Shown here: positions 11,276 through 23,345 of the stretch, piece after piece
Layout: every line of letters begins with the position of its first letter
How positions within the stretch are numbered: position 1 is the first letter of the stretch
Source of the DNA: Halictus rubicundus
Lineage: Eukaryota > Arthropoda > Insecta > Hymenoptera > Halictidae
Assembly: GCF_050948215.1 (NCBI RefSeq)
Contig: NC_135164.1
Coordinates: 1,617,116-1,681,115, forward strand
Length of the DNA: 64,000 nucleotides
Reading direction: 5' to 3'
The notes under the pieces: generated by a model
Databases searched by the model: none
What the model saw: the letters and a program-made list of their open reading frames with translations, nothing else
Told to the model about the DNA's origin: nothing
Position numbers and translations under genes: made by a program

Positions 11276-11887
11276 GACCGCTGTACAATGCGGACAAACG
11301 GCCTGTTTTCAGCACTTCTCGTAATTTGGTTATTAATGTATATATTAATGTGTATATATAAGGCGCTAAAACTCAAGGAAACGTTAAGAATATATTTCGC
11401 AGAAGTCATAAGGGAATATCAATCCCTAAGACCCATATCCTATAAATTCCAAATTCAAGAAAACAAAATCTATTCAAATGAAAGCATTGATAAAGAAATA
11501 ATGAGAAAGTACCTGTGAAATTACTTCTTAACTGTTGAAAATAAAACAGGAGGCCCTGGGGTGACCAAGGAAGCAGTCCGTGAGGTAAAGAGCTAACACA
11601 CATTGCATCCGATGGAGAGCCTCATACTTGAAAACACTGAAAATAAATAATGACATGTATTCAACGGCAGAAGGTAAAGTTTTCAAATTACTACATGCGG
11701 TAAGGAAAATAAATTATAGGGACAACCTGAGAAGGAATGAAGAAAACGTTTGCGGTGCAATTAAAAATTGTCTCTACCTGAAATACTTGCACTTGTGAAG
11801 ACTTCATTCAACGTTTATGAACTCAATGAATACATATAGTATAGAAACAACTTATAGTGATCATGAATAAATTACTTTTGTGAATTT
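11276..11887. repeat. 613-bp direct repeat, copy 2
   Basis: Second copy of the 10475-11087 sequence in the same orientation; 188 bases of unrelated sequence separate the copies. It could be a segmental tandem duplication or two LTR- or MITE-like copies, but the ends show no TG/CA or inverted-repeat structure that I can see. Confidence 0.8.
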
Positions 11888-13131
11888 ATTAGCGCGACCG
11901 TTGCGAATGGCTGCTCTGAGGTGACTACGTGCCGGAAAGGCAAACACGGGCTAGGTCTGAACAGAAAAACGCGAAGTCCGCGACACGACTTTCAGGGCAC
12001 AACAACCGAAGAAAAAGGATCTTCGCGACGCACTTCTTTGTGACAACGTCCGCCGAAGGGCACAAACACCGTGATATAGCTGCAAAAACAATCGGTGAAC
12101 ATTATCAAATTTGTTTGTATTTAATAAATTACTAAACATTTCGGTATTGTACGAGTAAGTTGCACTATTTTCGTATGTATAACATGAAAAATATATATAT
12201 ATAGGAGGGCAATATTCTAGGTCGGAAGAAATGTTTCATTTTGGAATTATAATAGCTTCGAGTGCAAAGGGTTAAACAACATTTTTATATAAAACTTAAA
12301 AAGATACATACCTTCATCGCGTAGATCAGGTTCCTTTCACTGACCCGTACATACATCCTTCTTCGACCGCTTAGCCAAGACTAACTCGCAAGTTTCGTTA
12401 GCCGGATAACTTGACTACTTTAGTGGGGGGATTTTCGTAGGGGTTTTTGCGCATGCGCATCCGGCGCAGTAATGTATCTATATTGTGGCGAAAGTAGTGG
12501 GGTACTATTATTGGCAGGAAAAAACCAGAAGAGTCCAGGACGAGACGACGAAACAAGCGTGTTACGTATTTTTGATAAATTATTATTATCATTTGATTGG
12601 CATACATATGTTACACATTCATTTTTCATAATCAAATCATAAATTTTTAAAAAGTTATGCTGTTTCAAATAGTGTGTAATCAGTTTTGCTCCTTACTGTA
12701 TATTAAATCAAGAGTTAGCCGACTATTTAGATAAATGAAGGTAATTAATGAAAAGTGACACATATTTAATTACAATATAATAAATAATTTAATCACAAAT
12801 AGATAAATAACAATGATGATGATAACAATAGTAATAGTAAAAATAACAATAAAAATAACAATAACAATAATACACTAATATTAATGATACGTGCACATAA
12901 TCTCGCAAACAGAAAAAGCAGTCACAATTATTACAATAATTTAACTCTACGCAAAAATACTAATCATTTTTTTTCGCGTCAATGTGGAAAACGTTCTCTC
13001 GTTCCTCCGTTGTCTTTGGCGCTATTTCCGGCCGAGGCCGTTTGGTCCTCGTCGCAAGGTTATCGTCAGCGTGGTACGCTGGAGTCGGTGCCTCCTCTTC
13101 TCTCGTATTCTGGAAAATAATAATAATAATT

Positions 13132-13169
<38 letters not shown>

Positions 13170-13315
13170 CTAAAATCAATAACAATATAAATGATAAAAG
13201 AGATACGAGATTTTGCAGTACAAACTATGGTTTCTTATTGGCTGATAAGAAACACATAAACATACATTTCTAGCGACTTTTGTTAGAGTTGGAAACCGTG
13301 TGTCATTTTGTCTCC
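11888..13315. other. Unassigned sequence with microsatellites
   Basis: No supported gene. It includes an AAT/AAC-type microsatellite at about 12810-12880 and an (ATA)n run at about 13118-13165. Short frames between (for example 11929-12135 and 12884-13120) look fortuitous. Confidence 0.45.
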
Positions 13316-13686
13316 ATCACTCCAATATACATGATTCCGGCGAAATAAGTTTTTCTGTTGTATAGCTTTTCACTTGCTGTTGCAATAGAGTGTTGGAGTC
13401 GCCTTCTTGCTGTGCAACATTTTTTAAAAAATTAAAAAGACTTTTGAGGTGGTTGTAATGACGTCGAAGATGATGCTCCTGCAAAGAAATGTTATTAGAA
13501 AATCTGACGTACTATATTAAACAAAATCTCGTATAATTTTGTGATTCTTTTACACTCACATATGTTTCCATCTGCAACACTTGCATCACTCGGTGGAGAG
13601 GGTTTTTCATATTTAATTGGAAATGCATGCAATAATTCGATTGCTTCTTCGATCGATTCGCTTGATGGTATTTTTGATGACTAACT
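13316..13686 (-). pseudogene. Possible two-exon gene fragment, minus strand
   Basis: Weak call from splice signals and open frames. Minus-strand exon 13686 to about 13556 is preceded by a polypyrimidine-AG (ttttttttttag) and followed by gtgagt. A second exon, about 13481-13316, follows tttctttgcag and stays open through HHLRRHYNHLKSLFNFL and a Gln-rich stretch to a stop after CILE. The frames join in phase 0. I do not recognise the protein, and the upstream part would be cut by the palindromic element beginning at 13807. Confidence 0.3.
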
Positions 13687-13806
13687 AAAAAAAAAGTTGT
13701 TACATTCAGGCGTTAAAACGTATTGTTCATTGAGATCATTTCTACTTCATTAAATAATTGCTTATTAACATGTTTTCACCTGTAAAGTATGAGCGAAACA
13801 TGGAAT

Positions 13807-16083
13807 CAGAGTTAGGCATTATTTAAATAACGATTCGAATAAAAGATACTTTATCTTTATTCGTTATTCGAAGGTTCGAATAAAAAAAGTATCTTTATTC
13901 GACGAGTATCGGATAAATAATTTTATTCGACGAGAATTTATCCGACGAATAAAGATAATTTTTTTTATTCGAAGCGGATTTATTCGAACTTCGAATAATT
14001 TTTTCATCTTTTATCTATATCTTTTATTCGAAGGCTTCCAATAAATCTTCGAATAACTTTTGCCGAGAGCCGACCTTCAAAGACCCAGCGGAGACAGACG
14101 ACATACAATGTAAGCGGATGGAGAATCGCGCACGAATGAAAGTTTAAACTTTTAGATTTTTCAACATATCCTCAAAAAATTGTGACGAGCGAATGGAGGG
14201 GATTTTCCTGATGAAAATGAGATCAAATTCGAGTGTAATCGAACAAGTTTCACTGATACGTAATGGTACGATAAAAATTACAATCTTATTAAAGACAGTC
14301 CAAATGATGTCGTGTTTGCACTCATTTTGATCGGAACAAGCTCTACAACTCATTCGTCTTAACAATATTGTTCTGATTAAAAACATAAAAGCATAAATTG
14401 CCAATAATGCTGGATTCTCCATCTGCTTACATTGTAGGTTGTTGGTCGGTCGTTGGTCTTTGAAGTTCCGAGCTCGTAGAGTCGCGAGATATCGGTGTGA
14501 AACAACTGCCAATCCAATTGCAAAACTTCTTTATTTCTCATTATTTTTTTATGGGACTTGCGCCAACTAATTCGTGGCATTCTTCTGATTAAAATGACAC
14601 TAAACACGGTACAAATTGGACTGTATTTAGCATTTTTATCCGTAGATTTATTCGAAGGCTTCGAATAAATCTTCGGATAACTTTTGCCAGCTCGACGAAT
14701 AAACGGCGACGACGGCCGACGAGGACCGACGAGCGCCGAACGTCGAAGACCCAGCGACGACAGACGACATACAATGTAAGCGGATGGAGAATCGCGCACG
14801 AATGAAAGTTTAAACTCTTAGATTTTTTAACATATCCTCATAAAATTGTGACGAGCGAATGGAGGGGATTTTCCTGATGAAAATGAGGTCAAATTCGAGT
14901 GTAATCGAACAAGTTTCACTGATATGTAATGTTACGATAAGAATTACAATCTCATTAAACACAGTCCAAATGATGTCGTGTTTGGACTCATTTCGATCGG
15001 AACAAGCTCTACAACTCGTTCGTCTTAACAATATTGTTCTGATTAAAAACATACAAGCATAAATTGCCAATAATGCACGATTCTCCATCCGCTTACATTG
15101 TGTGCCGTTTGGCAGTCGCTGGGTCTTAGACATTCGGCGCTCGTCGGTCCTCGTCGGCCGTCGTCGCCGTTTATTCGTCGAGCTGGCAAAAGTTATAGCA
15201 AAAATTATCGAAGCCTTCGAATAAATCTACGGATAAAAATGCTAAATACAGTCCAATTTGTACCGTGTTTAGTGTCATTTTAATCAGAAGAATGCCACGA
15301 ATTAGTTGGCGCAAGTCCCATAAAAATATCATGAAAAACAATGAAGTTTTGCAATTGGATTGGTAGTTGTTTCACACCGATATCTCGCGACTCTGCGAGC
15401 TCGGAACTTCAAAGACCAGCGACCGACCAACAGCCTACAATGTAAGCAGATGGGGAATCGAGCATTACTGGCAATTTATGCTTGTATGTTTTTAATCAGA
15501 ACAATATTGTTAAGACGAATGAGTTGTAGAGCTTGTTCCGATCGAAATGAGTCCAAACACGACATCATTTGGACTGTCTTTAATGAGATTGTATTTTTTA
15601 TCGTAAAATTAGGTATCAGTGAAACTTGTTCGATTACACTCGAATTTGACCTCATTTTCATCAGGAAAATCCCCTCCATTCGCTCGTCACAATTTCATGA
15701 GGATATATTGAAAAATCTAAAAGTTTAAACTTTCATACGTGCGCGATTCTCCATTCGCTTACATTGTATGTCGTCCGTCGTTGCTGGGTCTTTGAAGCTC
15801 GGCGCTCGGCAAAAGTTATTCCAAGATTTATTCGCAGCCTTCGAATAAAAGATACAGATAAAAGATGAAAAAATTATTCGAAGTTCGAATAAATCCGCTT
15901 CGAATAGAAAAAATTATCTTTATTCGTCGGATAAATTCTCGACGAATAAAATTATTTATCCGATACACGTCCAATAAAGATGCTTTTTTTTATTCGAACC
16001 TTCAAATAACAAATAAAGATAAAGTATCTTTTATTCAAATTTTCATTTAAATAATTTTTTATCCCAAATAATGCCCATCTCTG
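13807..16083. mobile_element. Palindromic hAT-type non-autonomous element (2.28 kb)
   Basis: Ends CAGAGTTAGGCATTATTT on the left and, inverted, CAGAGATGGGCATTATTT on the right, which is the hAT terminal signature. Each arm has some 290 bp of degenerate TTCGAATAA/TTATTCGAA-rich inverted repeat. Inside is a near-perfect palindrome centred at about 14945: segment A (14106-14434), spacer, segment A' (14772-15100), spacer, and inverted A'' (15438-15766). All A segments measure 329 bp and both spacers 337 bp, giving an exact 666-bp period. Each A segment is itself bounded by inverted CAATGTAAGCGGATGG ends. I see no credible transposase. The 8 bases flanking each end do not match, so the insertion site is rearranged or a boundary is slightly off. 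The 107-122-codon frames in the A segments are treated as fortuitous. Confidence 0.75.
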
Positions 16084-17060
16084 CGAGGGCCGTTAGCACC
16101 GTGAAAGATTTACTTAATATTTAATTGAATTTAATAATTACAAAGAGGGTATCATGAACAAAGTGCATGCACTTGGAACTGTTACAAAAATATGTAAGAT
16201 CACCCTTTCGATGAAGTATCGAATGAGGTTTATAACACGAGCGACTGGAATCCGCCTCTTTTGAGGAGTATAGTACACACTGCATGTCTAGCCTTCCTTT
16301 AATTAGTTTTGGAGGCAGGTCTCTGGAAGTTGTGGATGCATTCGCTTGTACGGTCTGGCTTGCGAGTCAATAGCAATTGTTAGCGTACCATAAAACTCCA
16401 GATGTTACACAGAACACAGGTAGGTGTGCTGGGCGCTACGTCACCAACGCACTAAAGGACTGAAATGAAGGAAACACTTTTGTTTTTTCAATGGTCGTCG
16501 CAAAAAATTGTTCTTCCTTGAATATGGATGGTACCATGGTATTGAGTTGTAAAGGAGTGTTAAACAGAGCTGCAATGCAGCCCATAAAAAATTAGTAGAA
16601 CGGTGAAATAAAGAGTAAACTAGAATGTTTTCGAGTAAAATTATTTAAAAATAGTTCTAATGTGTTTTTAAAGTCATCTAGTAAAAATCTTATGGTGCTG
16701 AGGTGGAAAAATATTTATTCATGAAAGAAAAATTTTTTAAATTAATAATAACAGTAGCTAAATATATGAAAAAATTTAAGATAGTGTTGATGACAATAGC
16801 TCATTATTAAATTAATATTCAGGTTGGTCGCTTTTAAACTTCGATATGAGATCTTTATTTGTTCGAATTTTTCCGGATTTTCCATTTTTTACAACTAAAG
16901 TTTGCAACTACAAACTTGGAAAAAAAATAAAATACGTATCATTACAATTAATATTAGAGATTTTGTACACAAGATTTACATGTTAGTTACATATTTCATA
17001 TAAAACAATTAAGCTGTACGTTCTAATCCTGGTTAAAAAAATAATGTGCGTTCAGTTTTA
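16084..17060. other. AT-rich sequence, nothing recognised
   Basis: No ORF of note, no repeat structure and no element ends that I can see. Confidence 0.4.
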
Positions 17061-17147
17061 TGCTAAAGACTGACCGGTTCTGTGCCATGCTAAAAGACTG
17101 ACCGGTTCTGTTCCAGGAAAGACTGACCGGTTCTGTGCCATGCTAAA
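17061..17147. repeat. Tandem repeat around AAAGACTGACCGGTTCTG (x3)
   Basis: Three copies of AAAGACTGACCGGTTCTG with spacers TGCCATGCTA and TTCCAGG, at about 17065, 17093 and 17119. Confidence 0.85.
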
Positions 17148-19331
17148 GCGGCGATGTCACGAAAGTGGGAACGCCGAAACCCCGGGCGTGAGCACTCTCA
17201 TTCCTCTCTGCTGTTGCCTTCGTCGTTTATTTTCTCACTACAAACGTGAAAGAAAATAATGCAATTACGTTCTCAGTCAGTAGTGAAATAGATTGACATC
17301 TTGCAAAAAAGATCAACTACATAATTATTGATTTATTAATTCTTAACTCTTTCGAATTTTACAACTAATATTAATTGATATTTTGGATGATTCTTTAAAG
17401 CTAAAGTTTATGTTTTTTAAATGAAATATACATGAAAATATATAGTAAATTTCAATTTAATTTCTTTTTCAAGTTCAGTTACAAAATATATTCAAAATGG
17501 TTGAGTATTAATAGTGTTAAAAAATTGTAGAAATGCGAATAATAATTATACGTATGGAGAATTGTTATTTACGTTCACGGTTTATGAAAATTGTATTTCT
17601 ATAATTTGGAAACGTAGTATCTATATTTATTAATATTGTATTGATAAAGATAATTGTAGATATATAACATAATGACATCAAATAAAAAAATATAATTTGA
17701 ACCTATAGTCATAACATCAGATATGTACATAACTCGTCAATCATTTGTATTTGACCAGATTTGATCATTTTTGTGGATCTAGTTCCAACATTTATCGTTC
17801 GTCAGCGTAGAGGGCGTAAGAAAACCAGTTGTTTACATGTGAGACACGAAACCCCATATGGTGATTGGTCTACTCCTATACCTCGTCTGTGACGATACTG
17901 AACTGTGGAAAACGTTCCTAGCTCCCCTACTGGACAGAAATGTTACTATTTAGCTTCTTCCAGCGGCCGTTCGTTCTTTCATAGCGTGACGATTATTATT
18001 GTGTCGAGGCACTCGGGGCATGCCCTGGTCAGACGGTTCGGTTCCCCCCCCCCCCCCTTAACGGACAGATGTGTCCTTGTAGTTCCTAGCGACGAACTCA
18101 ATAGCGCAAGTGGACGCCATAAATTTTGGGTAGTCGAAGGGTCTCCAGCCTAGAGTGTCCCAGCGACGCGTGCCTGGTTTCTATCACCCAGGAAAGCTGG
18201 GCCCGTTGACGTAAGCCAGCAGCCACGTACCGCACTTAGCACTGGGCCCAGAAGACACCTCGCTGCATCACCAAAATTAGTTTTTAACAAAACGATGCGC
18301 TCACCCTTCTCACGCACGAGGGGCGTGGAACGTGGGCGTGTTACGTAAAATGGACGGGGAGTTCCTCGCAAGAACTGCCACCAATCAATCGACGAGCGTT
18401 TTCGAGATATAAGGCAGAGACCACCGACACGAAGGGAGTCAAGCAGTAGTCACAGCCGAATCTCCACTGAGTCATAGTCTAGTCCGGTCGCCGCGAGTCG
18501 AAGTTAATCACCTGTTTTAGCGACATCACTCATTAGAAATAAACGGCTCAGCCACGAACCTGATTTGAACATTATTTGAAGGTACCCGCATCCAATAACT
18601 CAGTTCCTTCAGGTACCTAAATATTAATACAATATTGTTAATAATTCTAAGATATGTTGTTAACAATTAATAATTAATACAATCAGCCGCCCTCTTCAGC
18701 CACATTTGTATAGCTGCGTAGGTGTCCTTTGGCTTCCAATCATTTTCGCCTCTTGTGCACTTTAGGGACTTTAGCTTACAGCAACACTTCGAGTAGCAAT
18801 CAGACAAATTGTAACCTAAAAAAAAATGAACGAAAATTAAGAAAAGTTATAAAAAAACACTGAAATAAATATAGCAGAATGGCATAAGTAAAAACAACAA
18901 CGGTACAAATAATAGCAATGAAAATACTTACTTGTCTAAATAATATGTAAGTAACGACGTGCAATAACGATGTGGAATAACGCTGTCCAAAGTCCCCAGT
19001 TTACAACACTCGACTACTCACTACAATAAGGGATAGTTCAGACACGGCGGAAACAGCGCATTTGAACGAATATGAACACGTTAATGTAAATAAACAATGC
19101 ACGGTTGATCCGCGCAGTTTTTGCCGTGTCTGAACTAGACCTAACGAAATTGCTCTAAAGTTAAACCAAACACGGCCATGAACGGTTCTAGGGTAACTGA
19201 CGAGAAATCCTCCCCCACTCTGTGATCAGGTCCCTTAAGAACATGTGGTCCCTATTCTTTTGAGAGTGGCACAATCTTAGGTACATATAGGCCATAGAAA
19301 AGACCCCTCACCTTCGAAGCAGGAGTCAATA
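17148..19331. other. Unassigned repeat-like sequence
   Basis: No supported gene. 17920-17990 resembles 58480-58550 (shared GGACxxAAATGTTACTATTTAG and GGCCGTT), so both come from one dispersed repeat family. About 18370-18630 has LTR-like features (ATAAGG, later AAATAAAC) but I cannot define ends or a target duplication. A 9-10 C run lies at about 18046-18057. Confidence 0.4.
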
Positions 19332-19333
19332 TA

Positions 19334-20142
19334 CAGGGTGTCCCGTAACTGGTGGTACAACCGAGCAGGAGGTGATTCTACATGAAAAACTGAGTCGAAA
19401 ATATAGAATAAAATTTTTTGATACAAGGCTTTGTTCTCGAGAAAAATGAGTTTGAAAATTTGTCTAGTGCGCGTGCACTCGTCTTACTTGCGGCTCAACG
19501 AACTTTATTCCGAATTACCTCAACCTTTTTTCGCAAAGGTTTTCGAGGTTTGTATACGTCGAATAAATCAAAGGTCGAGGTTACAATGTTAGAATTACCT
19601 TCGAGCAATTCGTTTAATTCATAAATTGCTGAAAGTGCTGTCCACGTTGTTGTAGACATAATTGTGCTCTTCGTATTAAATTCCTTCGAACCTCTTGTAA
19701 TGTGCAATTATTATGTTGCTTTAAGTGTTCAAACGCTATCACAATTTTTTGTTGTAATTGTTCGATGCTCGTTATGTCATCACGATACACAATCGATTTC
19801 ACTTGACCCCACAAATAAAAATCTAACGGTGACAAATCCGGAGATCGTGGCGGCCAAGGTACTCTGCCACCGCGACCGATCCAGCACTGATCATTTTCAC
19901 TTAAAAAACGTCTTACTTCGCAACTGTAGTGCGGTGGTGCTCCATCCTGTTGAAAAAATAGCGTTCTTCGAATCCCGTTGAGCCGCAAGTAAGCCGAGTG
20001 CACGCGCAGTAGACAAATTTTCAAACTCATTTTTCTCGAAAACAAAGCCTTGTATCAAAAAACTTTATTCTATATTTTCGACTCAGTTTTTCATGTAGAA
20101 TCATCCCCTGCTCGGTTGTAGCACCAGTTACGGGACACCCTG
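19334..20142 (-). mobile_element. Mariner-family deletion derivative (809 bp)
   Basis: Bounded by TA dinucleotides (19332-19333 and 20143-20144). The ends are inverted CAGGGTGTCCCGTAACTGGT, extending as an inverted repeat of about 140 bp per side with few mismatches. The inside keeps only the 3' half of a transposase gene on the minus strand. Size, ends and TA duplication are those of the Tc1/mariner superfamily. Confidence 0.9.
19614..20045 (-). pseudogene. C-terminal half of a mariner-like transposase
   Basis: 143-codon frame. Its first residues come from terminal-repeat sequence, so the ATG is not the original start. From about residue 29 it is clearly transposase: FFQQDGAPPHYSCEVRRF, WIGRGGRVPWPPRSPDLSPLDFYLW, then a helical tail to QHFQQFMN. 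The two visible acidic residues (Asp of QQDG and Asp of PLDF) are separated by 40 residues, near the DD41D arrangement of the rosa-like branch. The N-terminal DNA-binding region and first catalytic Asp are deleted, so it cannot be active. A better-preserved relative is at 30031-28952. Confidence 0.85.
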
Positions 20143-20540
20143 TATGCATACATTCAGAACATTTTCAACCCAAATATAATTTATATATATTATACTCTAT
20201 ATATTAGTGCGTATATACAATTGTATTGTGCACTATGTACCTAATCCACGTGTTTGTAATAAATTAAATTTATTTTTTTGTCATTCCAAGTAATAGCAAA
20301 ATTTAAAAGCAGTATTTTAGTCATTGTACAGTAAACTAGTCCCTATCACAACATCTCCAAGAAATTCAAGTTATAGTATATAACCTCGAAGAAGGCATCT
20401 ATTAAACCTCTGAAATAAAACGTCTTGAAAAAGATTTAAGTATTTTAGTTTTTGTACATATAATATATGTATTTCAGTAATGTACTTTAGTAGTGTATTT
20501 TAATAGTGTAGCGTGCGTATGTGTATTTTATATATATATA

Positions 20541-22009
20541 TGTCGGAGGCTGGTCGGCAGTATTTTCAAACGGTGCGCTCATTGCTCTGTTCACACGATC
20601 GGTTCACAATCACACGAACAAATTCCACCGCGGAGGCACAACTCGATCACACTTTAAACAATATAAAATCTCGCAAAGGACTGAGAGACACGTTAACGAG
20701 TCCACGGGTCACTCAGAATATCTACGTCTTTACTTTTATGTCTCTCCGATGCGTATCTGACTCCAAAAAAATGCGATGCGACTCCGTACGAGGTTACGAG
20801 AAGAATGCCACGAGCATTCAAACAAACAACGCAACGTCGATCGCTTCTTGATATTGCTCTGGAAACCGAGCATGGCCTGTTACGACTCAAATTCGCTCAG
20901 GCTATCAGAAGCGTGTACAGAGATGTACACGACAACAAAAATAAGTTTGTTTCACAAGAGGAACTACAGTGAAGATTCGAGTTTTGTCACTCCCGACGTT
21001 CCCAGCTATTGTCACCCGGACACCTCACACCACTCGAGAACCGGCGCGACGCGGCCACAACATTGTCGCGTATATCGGTGTGAGGCTAGAAGACCACTAC
21101 TAATCCAATTACAAAACTTCTTTATTTTTCATTATTTTTTTATGAAACTTTTACCAACATATTCGTGGCATTTTTCCGATTAAAATGACACCAAATATGA
21201 TATAATTCCGATGATATTTACTTGTGTAACAAGCATTAAAAGTTTCGAACACAGAGAAGGACAGCGTATGAGGAAGAAAGAGACGCGACGAGTCGAAGCG
21301 TTCGGAAAAGATCAAAGCTCGCGTGAGCGCAGGCCTTTAAATGAAAAATGTAACTTCTTTATTATTAATTATTTTTTTATGAGACTTTCACCAATGTATT
21401 CGTGGCATTATTCTGATTAAAATGATACCAAACGCGTTATAATTCGGATCACATTTACACTAATTTTTCGTTAATGTAATTGTTATGGGAAGTAACTTTC
21501 ATCGTTCATTATACAGGTAAATATCATCGGAATTATATCATATTTGGTGTCATTTTAATCGGAAAAATGCCACGAATATGTTGGTAAAAGTTTCATAAAA
21601 AAATAATGAAAAATAAAGAAGTTTTGTAATTGGATTAGTAGTGGTCTTCTAGCCTCACACCGATATACGCGACAATGTTGTGGCCGCGACGGTTCTCGAG
21701 TTTCGCCGTCACCACCTGGGACGCCGGCGAGAAACGTCCGACGTTCCCCGGATTTGTCACTCTGAAGAACCGAAAAAGTGACAAAACTCGAATCTTTACT
21801 GTATTCTCAAAAATACAAAGACGCTATTCCGCCACCCGTGGTCACGTTCAACAGGGCTCCAGGCCATATTTCCACGGAACCCTATCTCGCATCTCCCTTT
21901 CCACAATCCGCAAAGAAATAAAACAATAAAACAAATGTTATAAGAGAATATTACAACGAGCATTACACGTCGTTGCCATCGGGCTACGTCGCTGCGCCTC
22001 GCCCCGACA
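20541..22009. repeat. LTR-like block TGTCGG...CCGACA with internal foldback
   Basis: Starts TGTCGGAGG and ends CCTCGCCCCGACA, with TATATA on both sides, as a solo LTR would. AATAAA-type signals lie 90-120 bases before the right end. Inside is a large foldback: left arm about 20971-21229 and right arm about 21519-21799 are inverted copies, nearly identical over the inner 150 bases, with a 290-bp loop holding a third, diverged direct copy of the AACTTCTTTATT...TTCGTGGCATT module (21350-21440). No transposase. The TATATA flanks are low complexity, so the outer boundary is tentative; the foldback is certain. Confidence 0.5.
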
Positions 22010-22046
22010 TATATATTTATTTATTGATATTATTTTACATAGTACA

Positions 22047-22656
22047 ATGTCACGAAGGTGTACAAATCTGCCGGACTCTTTCTGTTATATTTGTGGTGAA
22101 TTAAAATTTGTATATGAAAATTATTTTCAATGTAAACTGGGGGATCAGTATAAAGATTGGGCTCCTCATACTTCCTGCCAGCGTTGTGCCTCGGGTCTTC
22201 TAGCGTGGATGAGAGGTGATAAAAAGAAAATACCTTTCGCAATACCAATGATATGGACGGACCCTACAAATCACGTGACAGACTGTTATTTTTGTTTAAC
22301 CAAAACATGTGGGTTCAATGCAAAACGAAAGAAAAAAATGCTGTATCCGGATGTATCTTCTGATATTCGGCCAGTTATGCTTTCGGAAGAATTCCCTGTG
22401 CCTAAACCTCCTGCAATGACACCTGAGGCATTTGACGCTACCGAAGACGAAAAAAAAAAGAAAAAGAAAAAGAAAAAGGAGAAAAAGAAGAAAGTGAAGA
22501 ATATACTGCAATTTATTCAAAAGAACCACATTTAGTAACGCAGTCAGATCTCAATGATCTCGTAAGAGATTTCGTAAGACCAGGCAGAACTTTTAGGATC
22601 GCGACTACAAGAGTGGAATTTATTGGACAATACAACGAAAACCACCTACTTCAGAA
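22047..22656 (+). pseudogene. Transposon-associated Cys-rich zinc-binding protein, truncated
   Basis: ATG at 22047 opens MSRRCTNLPDSFCYICGEL, then GDQYKDWAPHTSCQRCASGL, VPMIW-like MIWTDPTNHVTDCYFCL and RPVMLSEEFPVP. This is the arrangement of a C4/HC zinc-binding protein widespread in insect and cnidarian genomes and often near transposons; its function is unknown to me. After residue 135 a poly-lysine tract (GAAAAA repeats) shifts the frame. The family-typical HLVTQSDLNDLVRD block follows in another frame at about 22520-22570. Resemblance ends at 22656, where a hAT terminus begins. Broken by indel and insertion. Confidence 0.65.
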
Positions 22657-23345
22657 CAGAGTTGGGCAGTATCTAAATAAAAAATTATTTGAATAGCTTT
22701 CAGATACAGATACTCTGTATCTTTTGTTTTTATTCGAAGTCGGATGAATCGCGAGAAGTTATCTGTATCTTTATTCGTCGAGCGTCTGGTTCCGAGATTT
22801 GTATTCGATTGCCTCTCGGATGATTTTCTGGCTATCTTCGGGATTTATTCGAGAGTCAGATACAACGCCACCATTTATTCGACGGATTTATTCGTAGATA
22901 CTCGGTGACGCCGAGTATCTGACCGATTTTAGTCGACGAATAAAAATAAATTTCAGAATGAATTCGAACTCAGATGTCGCGGCGAAATTTATTCGTAACT
23001 TTTATTCGTTATTCGAAGCTCGATTTGGCCAGACGATGTATTTGAGGATTTATTCGTGACAAATATTTGGCAGAGATCAGGGCCCGCCCTGGGGGGGGGG
23101 GACAACCCGGGCATTTGCCCGGGGCGCCAAAATTTAGGGGCGCCATTAAAACATATTGATGTTTTAAATATTCAATTAATAGAAAATTTCAGACTACCCT
23201 TGCCAGACAATTTTGCTAAAAAAAAAGGTCATTTTGTTCAGCGCGGTGCTTAGTGCTTAAAAAGGGGCGGCAATTTGTTTTTTTGCCCGGGGCGTCGTAA
23301 CCGCTAGAGCGGGCCCTGCAGAGATGAAAATCAGATGTATCTTTT
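22657..23345 (+). mobile_element. hAT-type element, left end only
   Basis: Begins CAGAGTTGGGCAGTATC, a hAT terminal signature, followed by ATTCGAA/TTATTCG-rich sequence like the arms of the palindromic element at 13.8 kb. It is interrupted by a second small element at 23078-23317. I find no right end, so the right boundary given is only where the TTCGAA-rich sequence fades. Confidence 0.5.
23078..23317. mobile_element. 240-bp hAT-type MITE with 8-bp target duplication
   Basis: Starts CAGGGCCCGCC and ends GCGGGCCCT, and is flanked by gcagagat on both sides (23070-23077 and 23318-23325), an exact 8-bp duplication. GC-rich, with gcccggggcg motifs near both ends. Inserted into the hAT-like sequence starting at 22657. 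Confidence 0.8.

Noticed and set aside
10487..11518. Two near-identical 76-codon frames
   Set aside because: They reside in a direct repeat, with no homology or codon signal.
14144..15728. Three similar 107-122-codon frames
   Set aside because: They lie in the repeated 329-bp segments of the palindromic hAT element; repetition, not selection, explains their similarity, and no domain is visible.
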